This document shows positions 25,812-34,224 of a stretch of DNA of 64,000 nucleotides, piece by piece. A program made the translations under genes and the position numbers. This stretch comes from Propionibacteriaceae bacterium (GTDB lineage Bacteria > Actinomycetota > Actinomycetes > Propionibacteriales > Propionibacteriaceae): NCBI GenBank assembly GCA_905372155.1, contig CAJPNZ010000003.1, positions 33,682 through 97,681 of the forward strand, in the 5' to 3' direction. The stretch's first letter is position 1. Every line of letters begins with the position of its first letter. The notes below the pieces were generated by a model. It was given only the letters and a program-made list of their open reading frames with translations, searched no databases and was not told where the DNA came from.

Positions 25812-26855
25812 TCAGACCACGATCCGATTGACGGGCAGCCCGGTCTGGGCGGAGAGGTCCAGCGACGACGGGGGCAGTTCCGCGCGCACGGCCGTCAGGC
25901 CGACGGCGGCGATCATGGCCCCGTTGTCGGTGCACAACCCCGGTCTCGGGCGCCGCACCGCGAGCCCCTCTCCGGCGGCCCGTTCCTCGAGCAGCCCGCG
26001 CAGCCGCGAGTTGGCGGCCACTCCCCCGCCGAGCAGGATCGTCCCCACACCGATCTCCCGGGCGGCGTCGAGGGTCTTGGCCACCAGCACGTCGGCGACG
26101 GCCTCCTGGAAGCTGGCGCACACGTCGCTCACGGGAACCTCTCGGCCCTCCAACCGGGCGGTCTCCACCCAGCGCGCCACCGCCGTCTTCAAACCGGAGA
26201 AGGAGAAGTCGAAGCGGTGTTTCTCGAGGTCGTGGCGCGCCGTGAGGCCACGCGGGAAACGGATGGCCGCGGGATCGCCGTCGGCCGCGGCGCGGTCGAT
26301 GACGGGACCGCCCGGGTAGGGCAGGCCGAGCAGTCGCGCCACCTTGTCGTAGGCCTCACCCGCGGCGTCGTCGATGGTGGAGCCCAGTTCCTCGACGTCG
26401 CGGGCCAGGTCGCGGACGTGCAGCAGGGAGGTGTGGCCGCCGGAGACCAGCAACGCCAGGGCGGGCATCGGGAGGGGACCGTGGTCGAGGAGGTCGACGG
26501 CGATGTGCCCGACGAGGTGGTTCACCCCGTACAGGGGTTTGCCGAGGTGTGCGGCGAGGGCCTTGGCGGCCGAGATCCCCACCAGCAGGGCCCCCATCAG
26601 ACCGGGCCCCGCGGTGACGGCGATGGCGTCGATCTCGGTCAGGTCCACGTCGGCCGCGGCGACGGCGCGTTGCAGGGTGGGCACGAAGGCCGACAGGTGC
26701 GCCCGGGAGGCGATCTCCGGCACCACTCCCCCGAAACGCACGTGGAGATCGACGGAGCTTGCGACCTCGTTGGCCAGCAGCTGGTCGCCGCGGACGATGC
26801 CGACGCCCGTCTCGTCGCAGGAGGACTCGATTCCCAGGATCAGCGGTTCGCTCAT
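25812..26855 (-). CDS. tsaD: tRNA N6-adenosine threonylcarbamoyltransferase
   Basis: This 347-residue ASKHA-fold enzyme transfers the threonylcarbamoyl group to A37 of ANN-decoding tRNAs (t6A), working with TsaB and TsaE. LILGIESSCDETGVGIV at the N-terminus, GVNHLVGHIAV with the metal histidines, and LLVSGGHTSL and LLGGGVAANSRLR are diagnostic. The ATG at 26855 overlaps the rimI stop by 4 nt and fits the family start. It is the last gene of the tsaE-tsaB-rimI-tsaD unit. Confidence 0.96.
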   Translation of the reverse strand: MSEPLILGIESSCDETGVGIVRGDQLLANEVASSVDLHVRFGGVVPEIASRAHLSAFVPTLQRAVAAADVDLTEIDAIAVTAGPGLMGALLVGISAAKALAAHLGKPLYGVNHLVGHIAVDLLDHGPLPMPALALLVSGGHTSLLHVRDLARDVEELGSTIDDAAGEAYDKVARLLGLPYPGGPVIDRAAADGDPAAIRFPRGLTARHDLEKHRFDFSFSGLKTAVARWVETARLEGREVPVSDVCASFQEAVADVLVAKTLDAAREIGVGTILLGGGVAANSRLRGLLEERAAGEGLAVRRPRPGLCTDNGAMIAAVGLTAVRAELPPSSLDLSAQTGLPVNRIVV

Positions 26856-27307
26856 TGACTCTCCTCCGTCTTCATCCTCTTCCCCATGACCACGGCGTCG
26901 ACGCCCCACCCGTAGTAGTTTCCGCGCCGGTTCACCGGGACAAACCCGTTCGCGGCGTAGAACCCGATGGCCGCGGTGTTGTCGGAGGCCACTTCCAGCA
27001 GCACGTTCCCGGCCCGCTGCTCCGCGGCCCAGGCGATCCCGCGCCCCAGCAGCCTTCCCGCGATGCCCCGGCGGCGGTGCTCCCCCGCGACGACGATCCG
27101 GTCCAGGTCGGCGGTGTTCCCCGCGTGACGCCAGGACGCGCAGGCGATCACGCCATCGGTCGCGGTCTCGGCCACCTCCACGAGGCGGCCGTCAGCGCCG
27201 ATCTCCTCCAGCCACGACGTCTCCGACCAGCGTTGCCGCGCCGGGAAGACCAGCTCCAGCCGGGCCAGCGCGGGGGCGTCGGCGGGCACGGCGGTGCGGA
27301 TGATCAT
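26852..27307 (-). CDS. rimI: GNAT N-acetyltransferase RimI-like
   Basis: This 151-residue acetyltransferase has the acetyl-CoA binding stretch VVAGEHRRRGIAGRLLGRGI and the C-terminal block NTAAIGFYAANGFVPV. RimI acetylates the N-terminus of ribosomal protein S18 in E. coli, and in actinobacteria it is regularly encoded between tsaB and tsaD, as here. Start and stop both overlap the neighbours by 4 nt. Confidence 0.88.
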   Translation of the reverse strand: MIIRTAVPADAPALARLELVFPARQRWSETSWLEEIGADGRLVEVAETATDGVIACASWRHAGNTADLDRIVVAGEHRRRGIAGRLLGRGIAWAAEQRAGNVLLEVASDNTAAIGFYAANGFVPVNRRGNYYGWGVDAVVMGKRMKTEESQ

Positions 27308-27924
27308 CGGGGCGCCCTGAGGCGGGGCAGCGCCGACTTGCGGGTCCTCGGCACCGCGGCATCCGCCGCCCGCAGGTAGAAGGGTTCCCCGTCGACGACC
27401 GGCAGATCGGCCCATCGCGCCGCCAGCACCGCCGCGTCCAGGTGGCGCGGCCCGGCCGGGTCGTCGAGGACCGGGCCGGCCGCGGGCAGGTCCGGGATGG
27501 CCCCGGGCGCGCTCACCCGGGGTTCGCCGACGCGGATCCCGTCGCGGTAGAGCGCCCAGTAGAACTCCTTGCGGCGGGCATCGGAGGCCACCACGAACTC
27601 GTCCGGCGCGTCCCGCCACTGGGCGGCGATCGCGTCGAGGGAGCACACCCCGTGCAGGGGCCTGCCCGCCACCGCGGCCAGGGTGCGGGCGGTCACGATC
27701 CCGACGCGCAGCCCCGTGAACGGCCCCGGCCCCATGCCGACGGCGTAGGCGTCGATCCCGGTCATGGCGATCCCGACCGAGGAGCACACGCGCTGGATCA
27801 GCGGGATCAGGGCCTCGCCGTGAGCGCGGGTGTCGGCCACCACCTCGGATGCGACGGGTTCCCCGTCGCGGGCCAGGCCGACGGCCACGTGGTGGGAGGT
27901 GTCGATTCCCAAGGTCCAGGTCAT
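27304..27924 (-). CDS. tsaB: t6A biosynthesis protein TsaB
   Basis: This 206-residue ASKHA-fold protein forms the dimerising partner of TsaD. It starts TWTLGIDTSHHVAVGLA and carries AVGMGPGPFTGLRVGIVTAR, the TsaB signature. Residues past about 120 are less conserved, as usual. Overlaps of 4 nt with tsaE and rimI indicate strict coupling. Confidence 0.93.
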   Translation of the reverse strand: MTWTLGIDTSHHVAVGLARDGEPVASEVVADTRAHGEALIPLIQRVCSSVGIAMTGIDAYAVGMGPGPFTGLRVGIVTARTLAAVAGRPLHGVCSLDAIAAQWRDAPDEFVVASDARRKEFYWALYRDGIRVGEPRVSAPGAIPDLPAAGPVLDDPAGPRHLDAAVLAARWADLPVVDGEPFYLRAADAAVPRTRKSALPRLRAPR

Positions 27925-28838
27925 GGGTTCCTCCTGAGGGCTTCCAGGGCGCCGTCCCAGCGGGGACCGGTGCCGGTCAGGGTCACGCGCCGGGCCTCGT
28001 CACCGACCTCGCGGTCGATGTCGATCTCCAACCGCTCGTCGGAGAGCCATTCGGCGATTCCCTCACCCCATTCGACGAGGGTCACCGACCGGGACAGCGT
28101 GGCGTCGAGATCGATGTCGGCCAATTCGTCGGCACCGGCCATGCGGTAGGCGTCCACGTGCACCAGGTCCGGCCCGTCACCGCGAGCGGAATGGATGCGC
28201 GAGAGCACGAAGGTGGGTGAGATCACAGGGCCCTCGACGTCGAGTCCCTCCCCGATGCCCCGGGCCAGGGTGGTCTTGCCGGCGCCGAGTTCTCCGGTGG
28301 CGATGATCACATCGCCCGCGCGGAGCAGGCCCGCCAGCTCCACGCCCAGGGCGTGCATCGCGTCTGGGGTGGGGACGGTGACGGCCACGGGCAGGTCGCG
28401 GCCGAGCACGATCCCGGAGGCGTTCTCCCGGAGCAGGCCGAAACCGTGCTTCCCCCACCAGTCCGCGAGCTCGGGGAACTCGCGGCGGCACAGCACCTCG
28501 ACCCGCTTCAGACCCGCGTCCACCGCGAGCGGTACGGCCCCACCGATCATGGCCTTCGCGATCCCCCGTCGGGTCTCGCTGGGCAGCACGGAAACCCGGC
28601 GCAGCGTGGCGGCCTCCCCGTCGTGGGCGACCAGCAGGCAGCCGACCATGCGGTCGCCGTCGAGGGCGCACACCCCCCAGCCCTCGGCCAGGGCCCGCTC
28701 CACGTCGGCGAGGGTGTCGGAGAGGGCGTCGGCGGGCGGGTCGACGGGGCGGCGGGCGGCGAAGGCGGTCCGGCTGACGCGCAGCATCCCGGGGACGTCT
28801 GCTGCGGTGGCCAGTCGCACCTGGATGGTCTCGGTCAT
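27921..28838 (-). CDS. tsaE: GNAT-TsaE fusion protein
   Basis: This 305-residue protein combines two domains. Residues 1-148 are a GNAT acetyltransferase (RVSVLPSETRRGIAKAMIGG for acetyl-CoA binding). Residues about 152-305 are TsaE, the ATPase of t6A synthesis, with Walker A GELGAGKTTLARGIGEGL (starting about 182), SPTFVL and VHVDAYRM. TsaE proteins are usually about 150 residues, so the N-terminal half is an added domain. The C-terminus overlaps tsaB by 4 nt. What the acetyltransferase modifies is unknown. Confidence 0.9.
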   Translation of the reverse strand: MTETIQVRLATAADVPGMLRVSRTAFAARRPVDPPADALSDTLADVERALAEGWGVCALDGDRMVGCLLVAHDGEAATLRRVSVLPSETRRGIAKAMIGGAVPLAVDAGLKRVEVLCRREFPELADWWGKHGFGLLRENASGIVLGRDLPVAVTVPTPDAMHALGVELAGLLRAGDVIIATGELGAGKTTLARGIGEGLDVEGPVISPTFVLSRIHSARGDGPDLVHVDAYRMAGADELADIDLDATLSRSVTLVEWGEGIAEWLSDERLEIDIDREVGDEARRVTLTGTGPRWDGALEALRRNP

Positions 28839-28850
28839 GGCGGGCAGATT

Positions 28851-30848
28851 TTATCCCCGCTCTCCCCGGTGGCCGCGATCCCGGCGATCGCCACGCCGCC
28901 AGGGGCCACGACCGCGACCGCCGCCGGGGCGGCGTCGCTGCTGGGGCCTGGGCGCGATCAATGCCTGGTAGTCGGTCTCCGTCACGGGAGCCCCCAGGCA
29001 GGGACGGGCACCCGTGAGTGAGGCGAGTTCGTCGCTACCCGGGGTCACCTCGACCGGTTCGGTCCTGACCCCGGCCTGACCCACGATCCGGCGCATCTGT
29101 TTGCGCTGGTGCGGCAGGACGATGCTGACCACGGCCCCCTCCTCGCCGGCGCGGGCGGTGCGTCCGGCGCGGTGGAGGTAGTCCTTGTTGGTCTTGGGAG
29201 GATCCACCTGGAGCACCAGGGAGATGTCGTCGACGTGGATGCCACGGGCGGCGACGTCGGTGGCGACCAGCACGGGCACCTCGCCGCGCTTGAAGGCCGC
29301 GAGGATGCGGGCTCGGGCGCCCTGGGTGAGACCGCCGTGCAGCGCCCCGGCCATCACCCCGGCCTCACGCAGCTGCCTCGCGATGCGGTCGGCTCCCATC
29401 TGGGTGCGGGCGAAGACCACGGTCCTGCCCTCCCGGTTCGCGATCTCGGCCGTGACCTGGTTCTTGTGGTGCGGGACCACGTGCAGCACGTGATGGGTCA
29501 TGGTGGTCACCGACGCCTTGCCGGAGTCCACCTCGTGGGCGACCGGATCGGCGAGATGGTTCCTGACCAGTGCGTCCACCGCACCGTCGAGGGTGGCGGA
29601 GAACAGGAGCCGCTGCCCGTCCGCGGGCACGGCCTCGAGGATGGTGGTGACGGCGGGCAGGAACCCGAGGTCGCTCATGTGGTCGGCCTCGTCGAGAACC
29701 ACCACCTCCACCCGGCTGAGGTCGGCCGCCCCCTGTTCGAGGAGATCGATCAGCCTGCCGGGCGTGGCCACCACCACGTCCACGCCACGCTCGAAGGCCT
29801 TGAGCTGGGGGCCATAGGCCATACCGCCCGCCACCAGGTAGAGGTGAAGTCCCATCACTGTGGCCAGCGGGGAGAGGTTGTCGGCGATCTGCAGGGCCAG
29901 CTCGCGGGTGGGGGTCAGTATCACGGCGCGCGGGGTGCCGGTGGGGTCACCGGCTGCGAGGCGGGTCAGCAGTGGCAGCCCGAATGCCAGGGTCTTGCCG
30001 GAGCCGGTGCGGCCACGGCCGAGCACGTCACGGCCAGCGATGGCGTCGGCGATGGTGGCGCGCTGGATCGGGAAGGGCTCCGTGATGCCCTGCTGCTTCA
30101 GCGCCGCCACCATGGGGGCGGCCACACCGAGTTCGGCAAAACCGGAGGTCGTGTCGTCCTCGGTGACCGCCACCTCGACGGTGGCGGCCTCCCAGCTCAT
30201 CTGGTCCTGTTCGACGGGATCGAAGTCACGCGATTCGCGGAAATGGTCGCGTGCTTCCCCGGATCGGCGATCATGACGGCCGCGACGCTCATGGTCGCGG
30301 CGACCGTGTGAATGTTCCTGCCGGTCCCACCGGGGGGAGCGGAGACCCTTCGGACGGTCACCGCGGCGGAGGTCCCGGTCGAAATCACGATCCCGGCGCC
30401 TCGGTTCGTTCCGGTCGTTCCGGTCGTCGCGGCGGCGGTTGCCATCGCGGCCACGGAAGTCGTCACGCTGCCGGAAGTCGTCACGGCGGCTGTCGAACCG
30501 ACCTGAGTCGCGGCTCCGCGGGGCATTCCGGTCGTCACGCCGTCCGTAGCGGGAGCGGGGGCCGCCCCACCGCTGCCCGGATTCGCGATCGTCACGCCAG
30601 CCGCGATCGTCACGGCGGTCGCGATCCCTGTCACGGTTCCTCTCACGGCCGAAATCACGATCGCCGTACCCGAAACCACCGCGGCCCCGGGCGCGTTCGT
30701 CCCGATCGAAACGCCCGGAGCGCGCTTCGGGGTTGCGTGCCCCGCCTGATCGGCGGGGTTTGTGACCGCGGGCGGCGCGTTCGGCGGCGCTCCAGCGCTT
30801 CTTGGGGGTGCCGTCCGACTTGAACGACTTGGGTTTCTTCCTGGGCAT
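28851..30848 (-). CDS. DEAD-box RNA helicase with long RD-rich N-terminal tail
   Basis: This is a 665-residue helicase. Residues from about 240 on form a complete DEAD-box core: GRTGSGKTLAF, ILTPTRELALQIA, ATPGRLIDLL, VLDEADHMSD, LLFSATLDG, VATDVAARGIHV and HRAGRTARAG. The first 230 or so residues are very rich in Arg and Asp (blocks such as RNRDRDRDRRDDRGWRDD) and probably disordered, suited to RNA binding or condensate formation. The tail starts MPRKKPKSFKSDGTPKKRW, a motif common to actinobacterial helicases of this type. I favour ATG 30848; GTG 30854 is possible. The 249-bp gap upstream holds no gene. Confidence 0.92.
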   Translation of the reverse strand: MPRKKPKSFKSDGTPKKRWSAAERAARGHKPRRSGGARNPEARSGRFDRDERARGRGGFGYGDRDFGRERNRDRDRDRRDDRGWRDDRESGQRWGGPRSRYGRRDDRNAPRSRDSGRFDSRRDDFRQRDDFRGRDGNRRRDDRNDRNEPRRRDRDFDRDLRRGDRPKGLRSPRWDRQEHSHGRRDHERRGRHDRRSGEARDHFRESRDFDPVEQDQMSWEAATVEVAVTEDDTTSGFAELGVAAPMVAALKQQGITEPFPIQRATIADAIAGRDVLGRGRTGSGKTLAFGLPLLTRLAAGDPTGTPRAVILTPTRELALQIADNLSPLATVMGLHLYLVAGGMAYGPQLKAFERGVDVVVATPGRLIDLLEQGAADLSRVEVVVLDEADHMSDLGFLPAVTTILEAVPADGQRLLFSATLDGAVDALVRNHLADPVAHEVDSGKASVTTMTHHVLHVVPHHKNQVTAEIANREGRTVVFARTQMGADRIARQLREAGVMAGALHGGLTQGARARILAAFKRGEVPVLVATDVAARGIHVDDISLVLQVDPPKTNKDYLHRAGRTARAGEEGAVVSIVLPHQRKQMRRIVGQAGVRTEPVEVTPGSDELASLTGARPCLGAPVTETDYQALIAPRPQQRRRPGGGRGRGPWRRGDRRDRGHRGERG

Positions 30849-31097
30849 GGCCACGGCAGGTCCTGTTCACGGTGCTCGTCTCGGGCCCGACGGATGATCC
30901 CGCGGGCGGCGGCGCGTCTCGTCACATACGAAAGGATCCGGAACACAAGACGGCCGTTTGCGCACTCGGCGCACAGCTGACAGCCGGGAAATCCGGCGTC
31001 GGGAATCCCGGGGAAAGGTCAGCGGCACCCCCGGGAAGGGCCAGTCAGGCCGACTTGCCATTTTATGCCCCGGAATCCGATTTGAGCAATTCACGCA

Positions 31098-31766
31098 TCA
31101 CTCCCGAGGAGCCAGGGATGAGGCCACCCCGTCGAGGATCACCTCCAGTTTCTTCATGAACCACTCGAAGGGCGGCAGGTTGACCGCCTCGAGCTTGGCC
31201 TGGCGGATCTTCTCCCAGCCTGGCACGGGGTTCTCCTCCGGTTCATCAGGCACCCATTGCCTTTTCATGTCGTCACGTTCGGGACCGGTTTCGGCCGACA
31301 GCCCGTCCATGTGCTCCACCCCGCGGCGGCTGTCCACCACCATGTCGAAGACCAGGTCGCAGGTCAGCAGGGCGTTGCGGGCCGTGAAACCGCATTCCAT
31401 CAGGAAGGAGCACAGCTCATCGGAGAGCCGCACCATCACGAGGGTGAAAACCCCCCGCGACACCTCGGTAGCCGAACCGGGATGGGCCTCCCAGAAACGC
31501 CAGGCGAAGACGGCGTAGTCGGTGAGCACCTGCCGCCACGACCCCTGCCGAGGGGGCATCTCCACCGACTCCATGGCCAGGCCGAGCCCCAGGCGCACCA
31601 GTTCGTCACGGTCGGGCGCGTAGCGGAACAAGGTGCTCTCCCCCACCCCGAGACGTTCCCGCACTGCCGTGAAAGTCAGCTGCGGGAACCCCACCTCGAG
31701 CACCGCCCTGGCCACCGTCTCCCTTGTGAGGCGCGGCGGACGGCCACGCCTCGCTCCTTCAGCCAT
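31098..31766 (-). CDS. TetR-family transcriptional regulator
   Basis: This 222-residue regulator has an N-terminal helix-turn-helix (LTFTAVRERLGVGESTLFRYAPDRDELVRL) and an unrecognised ligand-binding C-terminal domain. Its ATG overlaps the MFS stop by one base, so the two are cotranscribed. A local TetR controlling its own exporter gene is the likely arrangement. The RGRPPR stretch near the N-terminus probably contacts the minor groove. Confidence 0.87.
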   Translation of the reverse strand: MAEGARRGRPPRLTRETVARAVLEVGFPQLTFTAVRERLGVGESTLFRYAPDRDELVRLGLGLAMESVEMPPRQGSWRQVLTDYAVFAWRFWEAHPGSATEVSRGVFTLVMVRLSDELCSFLMECGFTARNALLTCDLVFDMVVDSRRGVEHMDGLSAETGPERDDMKRQWVPDEPEENPVPGWEKIRQAKLEAVNLPPFEWFMKKLEVILDGVASSLAPRE

Positions 31767-33019
31767 CAGGCCTCCTCCTTGACTGCGGTCTCCGAGTTGG
31801 GACGGAAGTTGCGGAAGGCGGGATGCGCGAGGACGAACACCGCGACAATTCCCAGGGTCACGATGGACACGATAACGGGCAGCGGCCGCCACCAGCCGTA
31901 GAAGAGGGTGCTGAGTGTCGGGGCGAGAACGTAGGTGAGGCCGTTGGTGGCGCCGATCACCCCGGCGAGCCCGCCCTGCTCGTCGTGCTCGACCAGCATG
32001 GTGGGGCCGGACGTGTAGCCGGGCATCGCTATGCCGATTCCCAGACCGATCAGCAGGGCCGATACGAACATCACCCAGAGCTCCGCCTCGGGCAGCATCA
32101 CCACGAACCCGACGGTGCCGACCACCGCACCGACGCGCAGCAGCATCGGCGGCGCCCACTTGGTGACGGGCACGACGACGGCCTGGGCGATGATCATGCC
32201 GACCCCGATCGCCAGCATCACGACACCGGACAGCTGACCACCCGCGACCTCATCCAGATGGAACCTGTCCATGATGATGAAGCTGGCCGTGTTCTGGATG
32301 AAACCAAGGGCGGTGAAGGTACCGAAACCCGCCACCAGGAAGGGCAGGACCCGTTTGTCCATGGGGCTCACCCGGATCGGGCTCTCCACGAGCCGGCTGC
32401 CCGCCCCGCCGTGCAGGCAGGCCAGCACGAGCAGCATGGCGATCCCGATCAGCACGGGCACGACGACTATGGGGGTAAGCAAGCCGAATCCGGCCAGGGC
32501 TCCGCCCACGATCGCCCCGAGGATGCTGGCGATTCCCTGCACCGCACCTATCCCGGCCATTCCCTTGACGCGGGCCGGACCCTCGGGCGTGAATTCGGCT
32601 ATGTAGGCCTGAGCCGTGGGCGGCACGGCCGCGATCGCGGTCCCGAAACCGATTCCTCGCAGCAGCACGAACAGCAGGAACAAAACCGTGCCCGTGAGCA
32701 GCCCCTGCATGCCGGCGGCGGCCAGCCCGGAGAACAGGATCATGGTCACGATGCCGAGCGCCAGGGCCGCCAGGAGCACGGGTTTGAATCCCTTCGACTG
32801 GGCTCTTCGCCCCCAGAACCCGGAGGTGAGCACCACCATGACGGCGGCGGCCGAGATGGTTACGCCCAGCTGCCACTCGGGCATGTCGAGTCTGCGGGAG
32901 AGGGGGGCGATGATCGGGCTGAGGGTCATCTGACCCACGTACACGATGAGCACGGTCCCGAGCAGAAGGGGGATCTGGGACTTCGACATCCCCTGAGGTT
33001 CAGCTTCGTTGGTCGTCAC
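31766..33019 (-). CDS. MFS transporter
   Basis: This 417-residue protein has about 12 hydrophobic spans. The loop between spans 2 and 3 (SGFWGRRAQSKGFKPVL) matches the MFS motif A position. The first half contains VLLRGIGFGTAIAAVPPTAQAY, typical of drug/H+ antiporters. The next gene encodes a TetR regulator, so an efflux role with ligand-induced expression is inferred. Substrate unknown. Confidence 0.87.
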   Translation of the reverse strand: MTTNEAEPQGMSKSQIPLLLGTVLIVYVGQMTLSPIIAPLSRRLDMPEWQLGVTISAAAVMVVLTSGFWGRRAQSKGFKPVLLAALALGIVTMILFSGLAAAGMQGLLTGTVLFLLFVLLRGIGFGTAIAAVPPTAQAYIAEFTPEGPARVKGMAGIGAVQGIASILGAIVGGALAGFGLLTPIVVVPVLIGIAMLLVLACLHGGAGSRLVESPIRVSPMDKRVLPFLVAGFGTFTALGFIQNTASFIIMDRFHLDEVAGGQLSGVVMLAIGVGMIIAQAVVVPVTKWAPPMLLRVGAVVGTVGFVVMLPEAELWVMFVSALLIGLGIGIAMPGYTSGPTMLVEHDEQGGLAGVIGATNGLTYVLAPTLSTLFYGWWRPLPVIVSIVTLGIVAVFVLAHPAFRNFRPNSETAVKEEA

Positions 33020-33083
33020 GAGGTAAACCTACATCATTTTGGAGGTGAACCGCCATAATTTGTCGGAGGGATTCCACGACCGG

Positions 33084-33872
33084 TCACGAGGAGGCCTGGA
33101 GTCCCCAGACCACCTCGGGGAAACGCGACGCCTGCACATCGGGCGGGTATGGCCCGGGGAAACGCGACGCGGTGAGCGCCTGGAGGCTGGCTGCCATCAG
33201 CCCTGCCCGCCCAGCGGGCAGGCCGGCGGCCAGCAGGGTGCCGCAGGCCCCGGCCAGCACGTCGCCGGAACCGGCCTGCGCTGTCCACGCGGGGCCGGGC
33301 AGGGCCAGTCGCACGGAGCCGTCGGGTGAGGCCACCGGCTGGACCGCCCCCTTGAGGAGCACCGTCGCCTTGAACCGCTCGGCGGCGAGGACCGCGGCGG
33401 CCACCGGGTCGGCCTCGATCTCGCCGCGCCCCACCCCGAGGAGCCGGGCCAGTTCACCCGCGTGGGGGGTCAGGAGGGTTTCGGCGGGCAGGTCGGCGGG
33501 CAGCAGCCTGAGCGCGTCCGCGTCGATCACCAGCGGCACCCGTCGCTCCAGCGCCGCCTGGAAGCGGGGCCCGGCGTCTGCCAGAGCGCCCCAGCCCGAT
33601 CCGGCGACCACGGCCTGGACCTGCCCGTCGGCGAGCACGACGCTCGGGAAACGCCCCACCACGAGGTCACAGGAAGCGGACCCGAGATAGCGCACCATCC
33701 CGGGACCGACCCCGAGCGCGCCTGCGATCGCCAGCAACGCGGCCCCCGGGTACTGCCGGGAACCGGCGTCGATTCCGACCACGCCGCGCGTGTACTTGTG
33801 GCTCTCCGCGCCCGGGACCGGCCACCAGGCCGCGATCTCCCCGGTTGTCACGACACCGGTCACGCCTCGCAC
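33084..33872 (-). CDS. nnrD: ADP-dependent NAD(P)H-hydrate dehydratase
   Basis: This 262-residue ribokinase-fold enzyme repairs hydrated NAD(P)H. It carries HKYTRGVVGIDAGSRQYPGA, LTPHAGELARLLG and the catalytic AGSGDVLAG loop. Only the dehydratase domain is present; the NnrE epimerase, often fused at the N-terminus, is absent and would have to be encoded elsewhere. It overlaps acpS by 13 nt at its start. Confidence 0.9.
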   Translation of the reverse strand: MRGVTGVVTTGEIAAWWPVPGAESHKYTRGVVGIDAGSRQYPGAALLAIAGALGVGPGMVRYLGSASCDLVVGRFPSVVLADGQVQAVVAGSGWGALADAGPRFQAALERRVPLVIDADALRLLPADLPAETLLTPHAGELARLLGVGRGEIEADPVAAAVLAAERFKATVLLKGAVQPVASPDGSVRLALPGPAWTAQAGSGDVLAGACGTLLAAGLPAGRAGLMAASLQALTASRFPGPYPPDVQASRFPEVVWGLQASS

Positions 33873-34210
33873 ACCACCGTGGCGCTGGCGAACCCGCCGT
33901 CGTGGGAGACGCTGAGGTGGATTCGGGTGATCCCAAGTTCCGCGAGCCGCTCGGCAACGGTTCCGGTCACCACGAATGACGGTTCCCCGGCCTCGGACCT
34001 GACCACCTCCGCGTCCAGCCAGCTCATGCCGCCGGGGCTGCCGAGCGCCTTGGCGAGGGCCTCCTTCGCCGCGAACCGCGCGGCCTGCGACTGCACGGGA
34101 AGCGCACGCTCTTCAGGCGTCAGGATGCGCTCGGCGATCCCGGGGCGACGCCTCAGCATCGCCTCGAACCTTTCGATGACGCACAGGTCCGTGCCGATGC
34201 CGACGATCAT
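33860..34210 (-). CDS. acpS: Holo-[acyl-carrier-protein] synthase
   Basis: This 116-residue enzyme moves 4'-phosphopantetheine from CoA to the serine of ACP. It has the GIGTDLCVIERFE N-terminus with the Mg aspartate and AARFAAKEALAKALG with the second metal glutamate, then HLSVSHDGGFASATVV. It lies between glmS and nnrD on the same strand, with 14 nt to glmS. Confidence 0.94.
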   Translation of the reverse strand: MIVGIGTDLCVIERFEAMLRRRPGIAERILTPEERALPVQSQAARFAAKEALAKALGSPGGMSWLDAEVVRSEAGEPSFVVTGTVAERLAELGITRIHLSVSHDGGFASATVVCEA

Positions 34211-34224
34211 GGCCCCGCCCCGGG

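Noticed and set aside
30849..31097. A small gene between the helicase and TetR genes
   Set aside because: Frames there lack ribosome-binding sites and family resemblance; only a weak CCCGGGG hairpin is visible.
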